Shown here: positions 1-7,131 of the stretch, piece after piece
Position numbering within the stretch: position 1 is the stretch's first letter
How the letters are laid out: every line of letters starts with the position of its first letter
Source: CAILHX01 sp036561085
GTDB taxonomy: Bacteria; Pseudomonadota; Gammaproteobacteria; Burkholderiales; Methylophilaceae
Direction: 5' to 3'
Assembly (NCBI GenBank): GCA_036561085.1
Contig: DATBPY010000048.1
Coordinates: 1 to 28,658 of the forward strand
DNA: 28,658 bases
Translations under genes and position numbers: made by a program
Notes under the pieces: model-generated
What the model saw: the letters and a program-made list of their open reading frames with translations, nothing else
What the model was told of the DNA's origin: nothing
The model's database searches: none

Positions 1-453
1 CAGTGGAATTCAGAGCAGGCGATGCAATTAGCCGGAGAAGTCGAATCGGCTCTCAGCAGCCCGAATTATCGCGAATTTCTGCGACAAATGTATGGAGATC
101 AACCTAATTCCTGGAACGATGATTTATCGGGCATGGATAGGCTAAGAACCATCACCAATGCACTCACGCGCTTGCGGGTATGCACACCGGACGGCGAGAT
201 GGAGTTAAAATTCAAGGGAAAGCCGGTCGATGCACCGCCCGGTTACCAGCCTTGGTTCGATCTACCCGCAAGAGCGAGCACAGACAATACTATTATTTTC
301 GGGCACTGGTCAGCGCTGGGGTTGATGCTGAAGAACAATGTGATCGCGTTGGATACCGGATGTCTATGGGGAGGTAGCCTTACCGCCCTTCGCCTGGAGG
401 ATCGACAGCTGTTCCAGGTGCCTCGCGCAGCGGAAGATGCAGTCGCTCAATGA
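1..453 (+). CDS. apaH: Diadenosine tetraphosphatase ApaH, 3' part (5' end outside window)
   Basis: This is the C-terminal half of the symmetrical Ap4A hydrolase, which cleaves Ap4A to two ADP and controls dinucleoside polyphosphate levels in the cytoplasm. The frame is open from base 1, so the start lies upstream; the first internal ATG at 22 is not the real start. About 150 residues are present, against roughly 280 for the E. coli protein. Recognisable segments are 'MYGDQPNSW', 'LRTITNALTRLRVCTPDG', 'PWFDLPAR', and the conserved end 'FGHWSALG ... ALDTGCLWGGSLTALRLED', which carries the late histidine and the GCxWGG motif of this calcineurin-like phosphatase family. Its last 74 bases overlap the end of the opposite-strand acyltransferase gene. 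Identification is by family knowledge of the C-terminus; the metal-binding N-terminus cannot be seen. Confidence 0.93.
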   Translation, partial: QWNSEQAMQLAGEVESALSSPNYREFLRQMYGDQPNSWNDDLSGMDRLRTITNALTRLRVCTPDGEMELKFKGKPVDAPPGYQPWFDLPARASTDNTIIFGHWSALGLMLKNNVIALDTGCLWGGSLTALRLEDRQLFQVPRAAEDAVAQ

Positions 454-1114
454 TCTGCGCCTGCGCAGCTTTTGCCAATAGCTGCCTGTCCTGACCCGGG
501 GTCGCAATGGGCTGAAGAAAGCGGACCTGCGCTTGTATTTGCGACTGCGAGAGAATGAGCGTTAAAGATTCCCACAGGTTCATCTCACCGATGAACGCGA
601 CGTCGGTATTAGGGCTGCCGTCCGGGGACGAGTAACGCAACGCGATGGGAATAATATCGACTCCGGTTTCCACTGCAGCCTGCAACAAGCTACTTTTAAA
701 TGGCAATATATAGGTGCCTTCTGTGGTGGTGCCTTCCGGGAAAACGCACAAACAGTCGCCATGCTGTAATGCTTTGGCTGCTTCACTGGCAACTCGAGCA
801 GTATCTCGGCGCCGTGCCCGCTCGATGAAAACCACGCCACATTGCTTAGTCAACCACCCCACGATAGGATAATGGCGAACTTCCGATTTTGCGACAAAAC
901 GCACGGGATGCACGGAATTGATGACCCAGGCATCCACCCAGGAAATATGGTTAGCGACCAGCATGACAGTGCGCTCCGGCAACTCCCCCGAAAGCGTGAT
1001 GCTGATCCGCAACTTGGGCAGCACTCTTATACACCAGCGGCGTATCAGTTGCCGGCGATTATCCCCTCGCAACCAAGGCAAACAAAAAGCAGCTAATAGC
1101 AACGCCCATAGCAA
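380..1114 (-). CDS. PlsC-family lysophospholipid acyltransferase
   Basis: Probable 1-acyl-sn-glycerol-3-phosphate acyltransferase or a related ornithine-lipid/lyso-lipid acyltransferase, acting at the inner membrane in phospholipid synthesis. The acyltransferase box NHxxxxD is seen as 'NHISWVD' (residues 55-61 from the TTG start) and the substrate-binding motif as 'FPEGTTTEG' (125-133), followed by 'LPFKSSLL'. A hydrophobic N-terminal segment (about residues 1-16) should anchor it. The start is unsure: the only ATG/GTG/TTG codon before the conserved region is a TTG at 1114 with no purine-rich ribosome site. The frame stays open upstream through residues reading FYRRVRFFSY into an inverted repeat and meets a stop near 1197. 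The last 74 bases run antisense to the end of apaH. The exact acyl acceptor cannot be told from sequence alone. Confidence 0.85.
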   Translation of the reverse strand: MLWALLLAAFCLPWLRGDNRRQLIRRWCIRVLPKLRISITLSGELPERTVMLVANHISWVDAWVINSVHPVRFVAKSEVRHYPIVGWLTKQCGVVFIERARRRDTARVASEAAKALQHGDCLCVFPEGTTTEGTYILPFKSSLLQAAVETGVDIIPIALRYSSPDGSPNTDVAFIGEMNLWESLTLILSQSQIQAQVRFLQPIATPGQDRQLLAKAAQAQIIERLHLPLREAPGTAVDPPGEGR

Positions 1115-1138
1115 ATAAGAAAAAAACCGAACTCTGCG

Positions 1139-1199
1139 ATAAAAAAGGGACGGACCACTTATGGCTTGAGTATTTTTCAGTGGACTGTCCCTATTTTAT
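1139..1199. repeat. Imperfect inverted repeat (REP/MITE-like hairpin)
   Basis: Two 21-nt arms (1139-1159 and 1179-1199) are inverted copies with 18 of 21 positions matching and a 19-nt loop. The core of the left arm reads AGGGACGGACCACT and the complement of the right arm AGGGACAGTCCACT. AT-rich flanks on both sides give a T-run after the stem in either direction, so the element could end transcription coming from the lipoprotein gene. Cores of the type GGGACAGNCCAC are remembered from repeats near REP-associated tyrosine transposases in related genomes (memory, not checked). No transposase or target-site duplication is seen here. The element abuts the 5' end of the plsC-like gene. Confidence 0.7.
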
Positions 1200-1254
1200 A
1201 ACTTACTTGCAATTGATCCTCCCATGCGATTGGGCGCTACTCACATAGAAGTTC

Positions 1255-1695
1255 TTAATGGCTCACCCGTGTAATGCCGCCACTTTCCAGCAACCTGACT
1301 TTTTCACCGGGATGGAATTCTTCCGTTGCTTCCTGCACGATGGCAACCAGATCTCCGCTATCCAATTTCACAGTGATTTCGAGACCATCTTTTTTGGTCA
1401 TGGCCTCTTCAGCCGCGGAACCTACTAATGCGCCTGCTACAGCGCCAAGCACGCCGGTAATGATCTCTCCCCTACCTTTACCCATGCTACTACCTGCAAC
1501 ACCACCCACCACACCACCGGCAACAGCACCCATCTTGCTATCGGTGCCCTCGATTTTCACTTGGCGTACGCTTTCTACTACTCCCATCTTGATATGCTGG
1601 ATCTGGCGCGTCTCGTCGCGGCTATAGACATCCCCCGCATTACTGCTTGCGCAGCCAACGAGCACTATTGCGAACAATAGACTTAGATATTTCAT
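1255..1695 (-). CDS. Outer-membrane lipoprotein with glycine zipper (SlyB/17-kDa antigen type)
   Basis: A 146-residue exported lipoprotein. The signal peptide 'MKYLSLLFAIVLVGC' ends in the lipobox LVGC, with Cys15 as the lipidated residue. A glycine-zipper segment follows (about residues 55-100, beginning 'GAVAGGVVGGVAGSS' and continuing 'GVLGAVAGALVGSAAEEA'), then a beta-rich C-terminal domain 'GLEITVKLDSGDLVAIVQE'. This is the architecture of SlyB/PcpA and Rickettsia 17-kDa antigen-type lipoproteins, thought to sit in the outer membrane and help envelope integrity. The ATG at 1695 is preferred over an upstream TTG at 1716 because AAGGGGG lies just before it and the signal peptide starts there. 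It follows the pfkB-type gene by 37 bases, so the two may be co-transcribed. No specific function can be assigned. Confidence 0.85.
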   Translation of the reverse strand: MKYLSLLFAIVLVGCASSNAGDVYSRDETRQIQHIKMGVVESVRQVKIEGTDSKMGAVAGGVVGGVAGSSMGKGRGEIITGVLGAVAGALVGSAAEEAMTKKDGLEITVKLDSGDLVAIVQEATEEFHPGEKVRLLESGGITRVSH

Positions 1696-1732
1696 TATTT
1701 TCCCCCTTGGATTCAATTGAGCTATAAACCCC

Positions 1733-2671
1733 TTACAGAACTATATTTTCATCGAATGCTACCTGATAACGATGTGCAATGTCCTGTTTGGTTGGCCGGT
1801 GATTCTGCCCTCCGCGGCTGGCGATCTTGATGGAACCCATCACTGCAGCCAGCTGGCCGCTGGTTTTCCAATCCCAACCCTTCGCCATGCCGTAAAGCAA
1901 ACCAGAACGATAGGCGTCGCCACACCCCGTCGGGTCAACCACCTCTTCGGCTTTAACACAGGGTATCTCGATGCGCTGGCCGTCGGTATAAATATGAGAA
2001 CCTTGCACCCCCAAGGTCACCACCAACGTTTTTACCTTGCTCGCCAATGCCTCAAGATTGAGCCCGGTTTTATCTTGCATCAGCTGCGCTTCATAGTCGT
2101 TGAATGCCATATAGTCGGCCAACTCGATAAAATGCAGCAGTTCTTCGCCATTGAACATGGGCAAGCCCTGGCCGGGATCGAACATGAAGGGAATACCTAG
2201 CTTTTTAAATTCGTCTGCGTGCTGGAACATACCGTCCCGCCCATCCGGTGCAATAATGCCTAATGTGACTCCCTTAGTATCCGCCACTTTATTCTGGTGC
2301 GAAAAATTCATCGCGCCAGGGTGGAAAGCCGTGATCTGGTTATCATCCCTATCCGTGGTGATAAATGCCTGCGCAGTGAAGCTGCCTGCAACCTGGCGAA
2401 TGTGTTCATCACTGATCGCATTCTTTTGCAGCCAGTCGGAATAACTCGCAAAGTCATCCCCTACCGTCGCCATGATGCGCGGGCTGCCGCCCAGCAAGTT
2501 CAGGTTATAAGCGATATTACCGGCGGTGCCTCCAAACTCGCGACGCATCTCCGGCACCAAAAACGCCACATTCAAAATATGTATCTTATCGGGCAGGATG
2601 TGGTTTTTAAATTGATCCGGAAACACCATGATGGTGTCGTACGCCATGGAACCGCAAATGAGTGTGTGCAT
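1733..2671 (-). CDS. PfkB-family sugar kinase, adenosine-kinase-like
   Basis: ATP-dependent kinase of the ribokinase/PfkB superfamily, 312 residues. The N-terminal signature is 'GGTAGNIAYNL' (48-58) and the C-terminal PfkB signature is 'DPTGCGDAYRSG' (246-257), with Asp252 as the expected catalytic base. Several segments match the layout I remember for mycobacterial adenosine kinase: 'FPDQF', 'LPDKIHILNVAFLV', 'DFASYSDWL', 'AFHPGAM', 'FDPGQGLP' and 'NDYEAQL'. Adenosine phosphorylation to AMP is therefore more likely than ribose or fructose phosphorylation, which would link it to S-adenosylhomocysteine recycling (inference). It starts with ATG at 2671 without a strong ribosome site, 96 bases after tspO. 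That gap folds into two hairpins. Confidence 0.85.
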   Translation of the reverse strand: MHTLICGSMAYDTIMVFPDQFKNHILPDKIHILNVAFLVPEMRREFGGTAGNIAYNLNLLGGSPRIMATVGDDFASYSDWLQKNAISDEHIRQVAGSFTAQAFITTDRDDNQITAFHPGAMNFSHQNKVADTKGVTLGIIAPDGRDGMFQHADEFKKLGIPFMFDPGQGLPMFNGEELLHFIELADYMAFNDYEAQLMQDKTGLNLEALASKVKTLVVTLGVQGSHIYTDGQRIEIPCVKAEEVVDPTGCGDAYRSGLLYGMAKGWDWKTSGQLAAVMGSIKIASRGGQNHRPTKQDIAHRYQVAFDENIVL

Positions 2672-2703
2672 TTTTAATAATTATTGAGGATGTGCTGTAA
2701 TGG

Positions 2704-2768
2704 GGGTGAAGTATGCCTCACGGCATCTCACCTGTCACCCGCCAATTCAGCGATTGCGCAACTGAATC
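2704..2768 (-). other. Two-hairpin intergenic region before the adenosine-kinase-like gene
   Basis: Read on the minus strand, the first hairpin begins right after the tspO stop: a stem of ATTCAG with CTGAAT (2762-2767 and 2745-2750) closes an 11-nt loop that holds the self-complementary TTGCGCAA. The second is GGTGA-G-ATGCC-GTGA-GGCAT-ACT-TCACC (2732 down to 2705), a two-part stem with a small internal loop and a GTGA tetraloop of the GNRA type. An alternative outer pairing GGGTGA/TCACCC (2740-2735 with 2709-2704) competes with it. There is no T-run, so this is not a standard intrinsic terminator. It could stabilise an mRNA end, act as a leader structure, or be chance. No known riboswitch class was recognised. 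Confidence 0.45.
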
Positions 2769-3226
2769 TAAGCCGGATTAAGCACAAGAATCGCGGCATT
2801 CAGGCTGAAAGCATAAGCAACCCAGATAAGGTATGGGCTCATTAACCAGGTTACAGCGGTCAAGGTCTTGCGAGACAGCACTAAAAGCATAGCGATGCAG
2901 ATAAGCAACAGGGTGATGTCTATCAGCCCCAGCCGGGTGTTATGCAATCCAAAAAACAACCAGGACCAAAGTCCATTCAACGCCAGCTGTGCCACCCACA
3001 GCGCTTTTAGTTTTTGATTGGTTGTGGAAAATATCAGCCATCCTGCCACCGCGATCATGACATACAAAATGCTCCATACCGGCGGAAACAACCAATTAGG
3101 CGGCGTCCAGAAAGGCTTCGCCAGCTGTTCATACCAAGCGCCCGGCTGAAAATGCACACCCGAGGCCGCGACTCCAGCCACGATCAGGATAAATAGAAGT
3201 AATGTCCAATAGGAACGCTTATGCAT
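2768..3226 (-). CDS. tspO: TspO/MBR family membrane protein (tryptophan-rich sensory protein)
   Basis: A 152-residue five-helix membrane protein of the TspO/peripheral benzodiazepine receptor family, whose members bind porphyrins and influence tetrapyrrole handling and stress responses. The family core is clear: 'FWTPPNWLFPPVWSILY' in the first loop and second helix, followed by Trp-rich helices including 'LNGLWSWLFFGLHN'. The ATG at 3226 is chosen. It lies two bases after the hemJ stop codon, so translation is probably coupled by re-initiation; a TTG six bases upstream is the alternative. Its place directly after hemJ, a protoporphyrinogen oxidase gene, fits a porphyrin-related role. TM count and function come from family knowledge. 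Confidence 0.9.
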   Translation of the reverse strand: MHKRSYWTLLLFILIVAGVAASGVHFQPGAWYEQLAKPFWTPPNWLFPPVWSILYVMIAVAGWLIFSTTNQKLKALWVAQLALNGLWSWLFFGLHNTRLGLIDITLLLICIAMLLVLSRKTLTAVTWLMSPYLIWVAYAFSLNAAILVLNPA

Positions 3227-3228
3227 TA

Positions 3229-3639
3229 TCAAAAGGGCTTTACCACCACTAAGATCACGACCAGAAACAAGATGATCACCGGCAACTCGTTAAACCAGCG
3301 AAACCAAATATGACTATGCGTATTACGCCGGGCAGCAAAATCCCGGATCAGCTTGCCGCAATAGAGATGATAGCCTATCAATCCAGCCACTAATACCAGT
3401 TTGGCATGCAACCAACCGCCTGTGATGCCGTAACCCAGCCATAGCCAGAGACCGAACATTACCGCCAGCAACGCCAGGGGCGTCATGAAGCGATAGAGTT
3501 TGCGTTCCATCATCTCCAACCTGTCTATGGTAGCCGGGTGATCCACCATGGCGTGATTGACGAACAACCGGGGTAGGTAGAACAACCCGGCGAACCAGCT
3601 GATCACGAATACGATATGTAAGGCTTTGATCCACAGCAT
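3229..3639 (-). CDS. hemJ: Protoporphyrinogen IX oxidase HemJ (CopD-like)
   Basis: A 136-residue integral membrane protein of the HemJ/UPF0093 family, which oxidises protoporphyrinogen IX to protoporphyrin IX in heme synthesis in many bacteria lacking HemG/HemY. Four hydrophobic helices are visible. Family landmarks are 'KALHIVFVISWFAGLFYLPR' with His8, 'WLHAKL' (76-81), and 'HIWFRWFNELP' near the last helix. The ATG at 3639 lies two bases after the nadE stop, and the gene is followed immediately by tspO. Both spacings point to one transcript with translational coupling. CopD-family membrane proteins are the alternative, but length and motifs fit HemJ. Confidence 0.88.
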   Translation of the reverse strand: MLWIKALHIVFVISWFAGLFYLPRLFVNHAMVDHPATIDRLEMMERKLYRFMTPLALLAVMFGLWLWLGYGITGGWLHAKLVLVAGLIGYHLYCGKLIRDFAARRNTHSHIWFRWFNELPVIILFLVVILVVVKPF

Positions 3640-3641
3640 GA

Positions 3642-5264
3642 TTATACTTTTCCGCCGTCATCAAAATCAGGCCGATAGCCCGAAGTAATGGGGTAACGCC
3701 TATCTTTGCCGAAACCTCTGTGAGTGATGCGCACTCCTACCGGCGCTTGTCGGCGCTTGTATTCATTGCGGTCTATCAAAGTAACGACGCGTCGAACATG
3801 TTCGGTATTGAAACCGGCAGCTATGATATCCGCAGGACTTTGATCGTATTCCACATACATTTCCATGATGGCATCCAGTATCGCATAAGGCGGCAATGAA
3901 TCCTGATCGGTCTGATCGGCCCGCAACTCGGCTGACGGAGGCCTGGTGATGATACGCTCGGGAATGACGGGAGATAGCTTATTGCGATAATCGGCTAGCC
4001 GGTATACCAATGTCTTGGGAACATCCTTCAGCACCGCGAAACCACCGGCCATGTCGCCGTACAGCGTGGAATATCCCACGCCCATCTCACTTTTGTTACC
4101 GGTGGTCAGCACCAAGCTGCCGAATTTGTTGGATAAAGCCATGAGCAAAGTACCGCGTATGCGCGCCTGAAGATTCTCTTCAGCCAGATCGAACGGCATA
4201 CCTTTGAAATCGGAACTTAGCGCCTGCATAAAGCCGTCGAACGTAGCTTGAATGGGGATTTCGCTATAGTCCACATTGAGAATAGCCGCCATTTTTCGTG
4301 CATCTTGCAGGCTGATCTCTGCAGTATAGGGTGACGGCATCATGACCGCCCGCACTCTCTCGGCACCTAATGCATCCACGGCAATGGCGAGAGTAAGCGC
4401 GGAATCTATGCCCCCTGAAAGCCCCAGCACCACGCCGGGAAAGTGATTTTTGTCTATGTAGTCTTTCACCCCCAGACATAGCGCGCCGTACACACTGGGC
4501 TCAAGCGCCAACTGCGGCGCGATACTTCCAGGGTTGATAGCATCTTTGTCCAATTCAATAAGACTTAGAGTCTCAGTAAACGCAGGTAGTTGATGCACCA
4601 CTCGTCCCTGTCGATCAGTAACGAAACTGGCACCATCGAACACTAATTCATCCTGACCGCCCACCAGATTGACGTAAATGGAAGGCATGCCGGTTTCAGC
4701 ATTGCGCTCGCGCATCACGTGATGACGGGTATGCTGCTTTTCCATGTGATAAGGCGAGGCGTTCAATGCCAGCAACACGTCGGCACCTGCATTTCTGGCC
4801 AGCATCGCCGGTTCCGGCTCCCATACGTCGGCGCAGATGACTACGCCGAAATTGATGCCTTCCAGGTCGAATACCAGCGGTGCAGTGCCTTGGGAAAAAT
4901 AGCGTACTTCATCGAATACACTGTGATTCGGCAGGATATGCTTGAGATAGGTGGCTTCGATCTTGCCGTCTCTTAATAACGAAGCAGCGTTGTAACGCTT
5001 GTCGCCGATCTGGTGCGGATGCCCGACCAACAAGGCGATATCTAATCTTTGATTGGCGATATGCTGCAACGCAAAGTTGCTTGCTTGGTAGAAATCATCA
5101 CGCAACAACAAATCTTCGGGAGGATAACCTGCCAGGGCAAGCTCCGGCGTGATCAGTAATTTGGCACCACCAGCTATCGCCTCTCTTGCCGCAATCAATA
5201 TGATCTCAGCGTTACCGGCGAAATCACCTACGGTAAAATTGAACTGGGCTATCGCTAGCTTCAT
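3642..5264 (-). CDS. nadE: Glutamine-dependent NAD+ synthetase
   Basis: Makes NAD+ from deamido-NAD+ using ATP and glutamine-derived ammonia, the last step of NAD synthesis, in the cytoplasm. Two domains are visible in 540 residues. The N-terminal nitrilase-type glutaminase has its triad at Glu41 ('TPELALAGYPPEDLL'), Lys108 ('YLKHILPN') and Cys144 ('VVICADVWEP'). The C-terminal synthetase has the pyrophosphate loop 'LSGGIDSAL' (282-290) and later 'TTGNKSEMGVGYSTLYGDM'. Length is normal for the short bacterial glutamine-dependent type. The ATG at 5264 follows the ankyrin gene stop by 18 bases with only a weak ribosome site. nadD, for the preceding step, sits about 4 kb away on the same strand. 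Confidence 0.96.
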   Translation of the reverse strand: MKLAIAQFNFTVGDFAGNAEIILIAAREAIAGGAKLLITPELALAGYPPEDLLLRDDFYQASNFALQHIANQRLDIALLVGHPHQIGDKRYNAASLLRDGKIEATYLKHILPNHSVFDEVRYFSQGTAPLVFDLEGINFGVVICADVWEPEPAMLARNAGADVLLALNASPYHMEKQHTRHHVMRERNAETGMPSIYVNLVGGQDELVFDGASFVTDRQGRVVHQLPAFTETLSLIELDKDAINPGSIAPQLALEPSVYGALCLGVKDYIDKNHFPGVVLGLSGGIDSALTLAIAVDALGAERVRAVMMPSPYTAEISLQDARKMAAILNVDYSEIPIQATFDGFMQALSSDFKGMPFDLAEENLQARIRGTLLMALSNKFGSLVLTTGNKSEMGVGYSTLYGDMAGGFAVLKDVPKTLVYRLADYRNKLSPVIPERIITRPPSAELRADQTDQDSLPPYAILDAIMEMYVEYDQSPADIIAAGFNTEHVRRVVTLIDRNEYKRRQAPVGVRITHRGFGKDRRYPITSGYRPDFDDGGKV

Positions 5265-5282
5265 AAAGCCAACTTCACGAGG

Positions 5283-6239
5283 TTAGTAGCTGCCACCTGC
5301 ATCCTTCAGCAATTTAACGATCTCATGTTGCTGCTTCTTCATGGCATACACCAGAGCAGTCAACCCGTATTGATCTTTTGCTTTCACATTGACATGGTGA
5401 TCGAGCATCAACTGCACCATAGGCACAGAATGGCTATCTACCGCAAAATGCAGTAACGGCGTACCCTCTGAATCTTCACGATTCACATCGGCGCCTGCAT
5501 CCAGCAACACTTTCGCAGCATCGGTTTTGCCGCGCTTTACCGCCCAGCTCAGGGCCGTCCAGTCCGTTTTGTCTTTTACGTCGACTTTCGCACCGCCATC
5601 CAGCAAAGCTTGCACTGCGCCCACTTCACCTTCGCGCGCGGCGATCATCAAAGCGGTAGTACCGAACCTATCCTGCACTGCCACATCAGCCTTGTTCTTG
5701 AGCAAGGTCTGTATGGTGGGCACATCACCTTTCTTGGCTGCAAACATCAACACACTACGCCCATCGTCTGTTTTTGCGTTCGCACTTACACCGTGCTGTA
5801 TCAATAGATCGACGATCTTATCGAATCCTGAACTTGCCGCCAGCCCCATGGCGCTCCAACCGGCATCATCGCGCACGCTCACATCGGCATTTCTATCCAG
5901 CAATATTTGCACGGTGGAAATATAGTTTTTCTTGGCCGCGAACATCAATGCCGTCCAGCCGCCCGAATCTTTGGCATTCACTTCCGCACCCTTGTCCAGC
6001 AAAGCACTTACCACCAATGCATTGCCTTTGCGTGCCGCATACATCAGCGCAGTGATGCCATCCTGATCTTTAGTGTTGGCACTCACTCCGCTGGCAAGCA
6101 TGGCCTGCACGGTGGCTAGATCGCCCCTGGCGGACGCGGTCAATAAATAGGGGATCGCTTCATCGGCACTAACCCCCAACGGCATAATCAAAGCCGTTGC
6201 AAGTAGCAAATTAATCACTGTTCTTACCATTTTAAACAT
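5283..6239 (-). CDS. Exported ankyrin-repeat protein
   Basis: A 318-residue protein with a Sec signal peptide ('MFKMVRTVINLLLATALI ... GVSA', cleavage near residue 25) and about nine consecutive 33-residue ankyrin repeats filling the rest. Repeat cores read 'ITALMYAARKGNALVVSALL', 'WTALMFAAKKNYISTVQILL' and 'TTALMIAAREGEVGAVQALL', ending in 'HEIVKLLKDAGGSY'. It should be a periplasmic protein-binding scaffold; the partner is unknown. The frame is open for another 100 codons upstream, but those overlap sucD. The ATG at 6239 has AAAGGAG at good spacing and starts the signal peptide, so it is preferred. It begins 10 bases after the sucD stop, suggesting expression with succinyl-CoA ligase although the products would be in different compartments. 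Confidence 0.9.
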   Translation of the reverse strand: MFKMVRTVINLLLATALIMPLGVSADEAIPYLLTASARGDLATVQAMLASGVSANTKDQDGITALMYAARKGNALVVSALLDKGAEVNAKDSGGWTALMFAAKKNYISTVQILLDRNADVSVRDDAGWSAMGLAASSGFDKIVDLLIQHGVSANAKTDDGRSVLMFAAKKGDVPTIQTLLKNKADVAVQDRFGTTALMIAAREGEVGAVQALLDGGAKVDVKDKTDWTALSWAVKRGKTDAAKVLLDAGADVNREDSEGTPLLHFAVDSHSVPMVQLMLDHHVNVKAKDQYGLTALVYAMKKQQHEIVKLLKDAGGSY

Positions 6240-6249
6240 CCTGACTCCT

Positions 6250-7131
6250 TTAATTCGCACGTGCCTTGATGGCTGCCAACATGGCTTCGCCAAGCTGCGC
6301 CGGCGAATTTGCAACCACCACCCCGGCTTGCTCCAAGGCGCGCACTTTATCAGCCGCCTTGCCGCTACCACCTGAAATAATCGCTCCTGCATGGCCCATG
6401 CGTTTACCCGGAGGCGCTGTCTGGCCTGCAATATAACCTGCCACAGGCTTGGTGACATGCGACTTGATGAATTCCGCTGCTGCCTCTTCGTCTGTTCCGC
6501 CGATCTCACCCACCATAATGATGGCCTGAGTTTCGGCATCAGCTTCGAACATTTGCAAGCACTCGATAAAATTCAGTCCCTTGATCGGATCACCACCTAT
6601 GCCCACACAAGTGGTTTGGCCTAAACCCAACTTGGTCGTTTGATGCACCGCTTCGTAAGTCAGCGTACCGGAGCGCGAAACGATACCCACCTTACCACGC
6701 TGATGGATGAAACCGGGCATGATGCCTATCTTGCATTCATCCGGCGTGATGATACCGGGGCAATTAGGTCCGATAAGATGAGTGCCATTCGCCTTGAGAG
6801 CAGCCTTTACATTCAACATATCCAGTACCGGGATGCCCTCGGTGATGCAAATGATCAACTCAATCCCGGCGTCTGCTGCTTCGATGATGGAATCCGCCGC
6901 AAAGGGCGGTGGGACATAGATCACACTGGCATTGGCCTGAGTAGTACGTACCGCATCACGCATGGTATTGAACACCGGCAGGTCAAGATGCATCTGACCG
7001 CCTTTACCCGGCGTGACTCCACCCACCATTTGCGTGCCGTAAGCCAGTGCCTGTTCGGAATGAAAAGTACCTTGCTTGCCGGTGAATCCCTGGCACAGTA
7101 CTTTGGTGTTCTTATTGACTAGTATGCTCAT
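6250..7131 (-). CDS. sucD: Succinyl-CoA synthetase alpha subunit
   Basis: The alpha subunit of succinyl-CoA ligase in the TCA cycle (succinyl-CoA + ADP/GDP + Pi to succinate + CoA + NTP). The CoA-binding Rossmann part begins 'VNKNTKVLCQGFTGKQGTFH'. 'GPNCPGIITP' and 'GIGGDPIKG' follow. The phosphohistidine is His247 in 'GKRMGHAGAIISGG', matching His246 of E. coli. At 293 residues it is of standard length. The start ATG overlaps the sucC stop in ATGA, so the subunits are translationally coupled, as expected for a 1:1 complex. A secreted ankyrin-repeat gene follows. Confidence 0.97.
   Translation of the reverse strand: MSILVNKNTKVLCQGFTGKQGTFHSEQALAYGTQMVGGVTPGKGGQMHLDLPVFNTMRDAVRTTQANASVIYVPPPFAADSIIEAADAGIELIICITEGIPVLDMLNVKAALKANGTHLIGPNCPGIITPDECKIGIMPGFIHQRGKVGIVSRSGTLTYEAVHQTTKLGLGQTTCVGIGGDPIKGLNFIECLQMFEADAETQAIIMVGEIGGTDEEAAAEFIKSHVTKPVAGYIAGQTAPPGKRMGHAGAIISGGSGKAADKVRALEQAGVVVANSPAQLGEAMLAAIKARAN

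Noticed and set aside
2704..2768. Known SAH or SAM riboswitch before the adenosine-kinase-like gene
   Set aside because: The conserved cores of those classes as I know them are not present; only generic hairpins can be supported.
5283..6239. DNA-level tandem repeat in the ankyrin gene
   Set aside because: The 99-base periodicity comes from diverged protein repeats; no near-identical DNA units were seen, so it is not listed as a separate repeat.
6240..6539. 100-codon N-terminal extension of the ankyrin protein
   Set aside because: Overlaps sucD in another frame; a signal peptide with a strong ribosome site begins at 6239.
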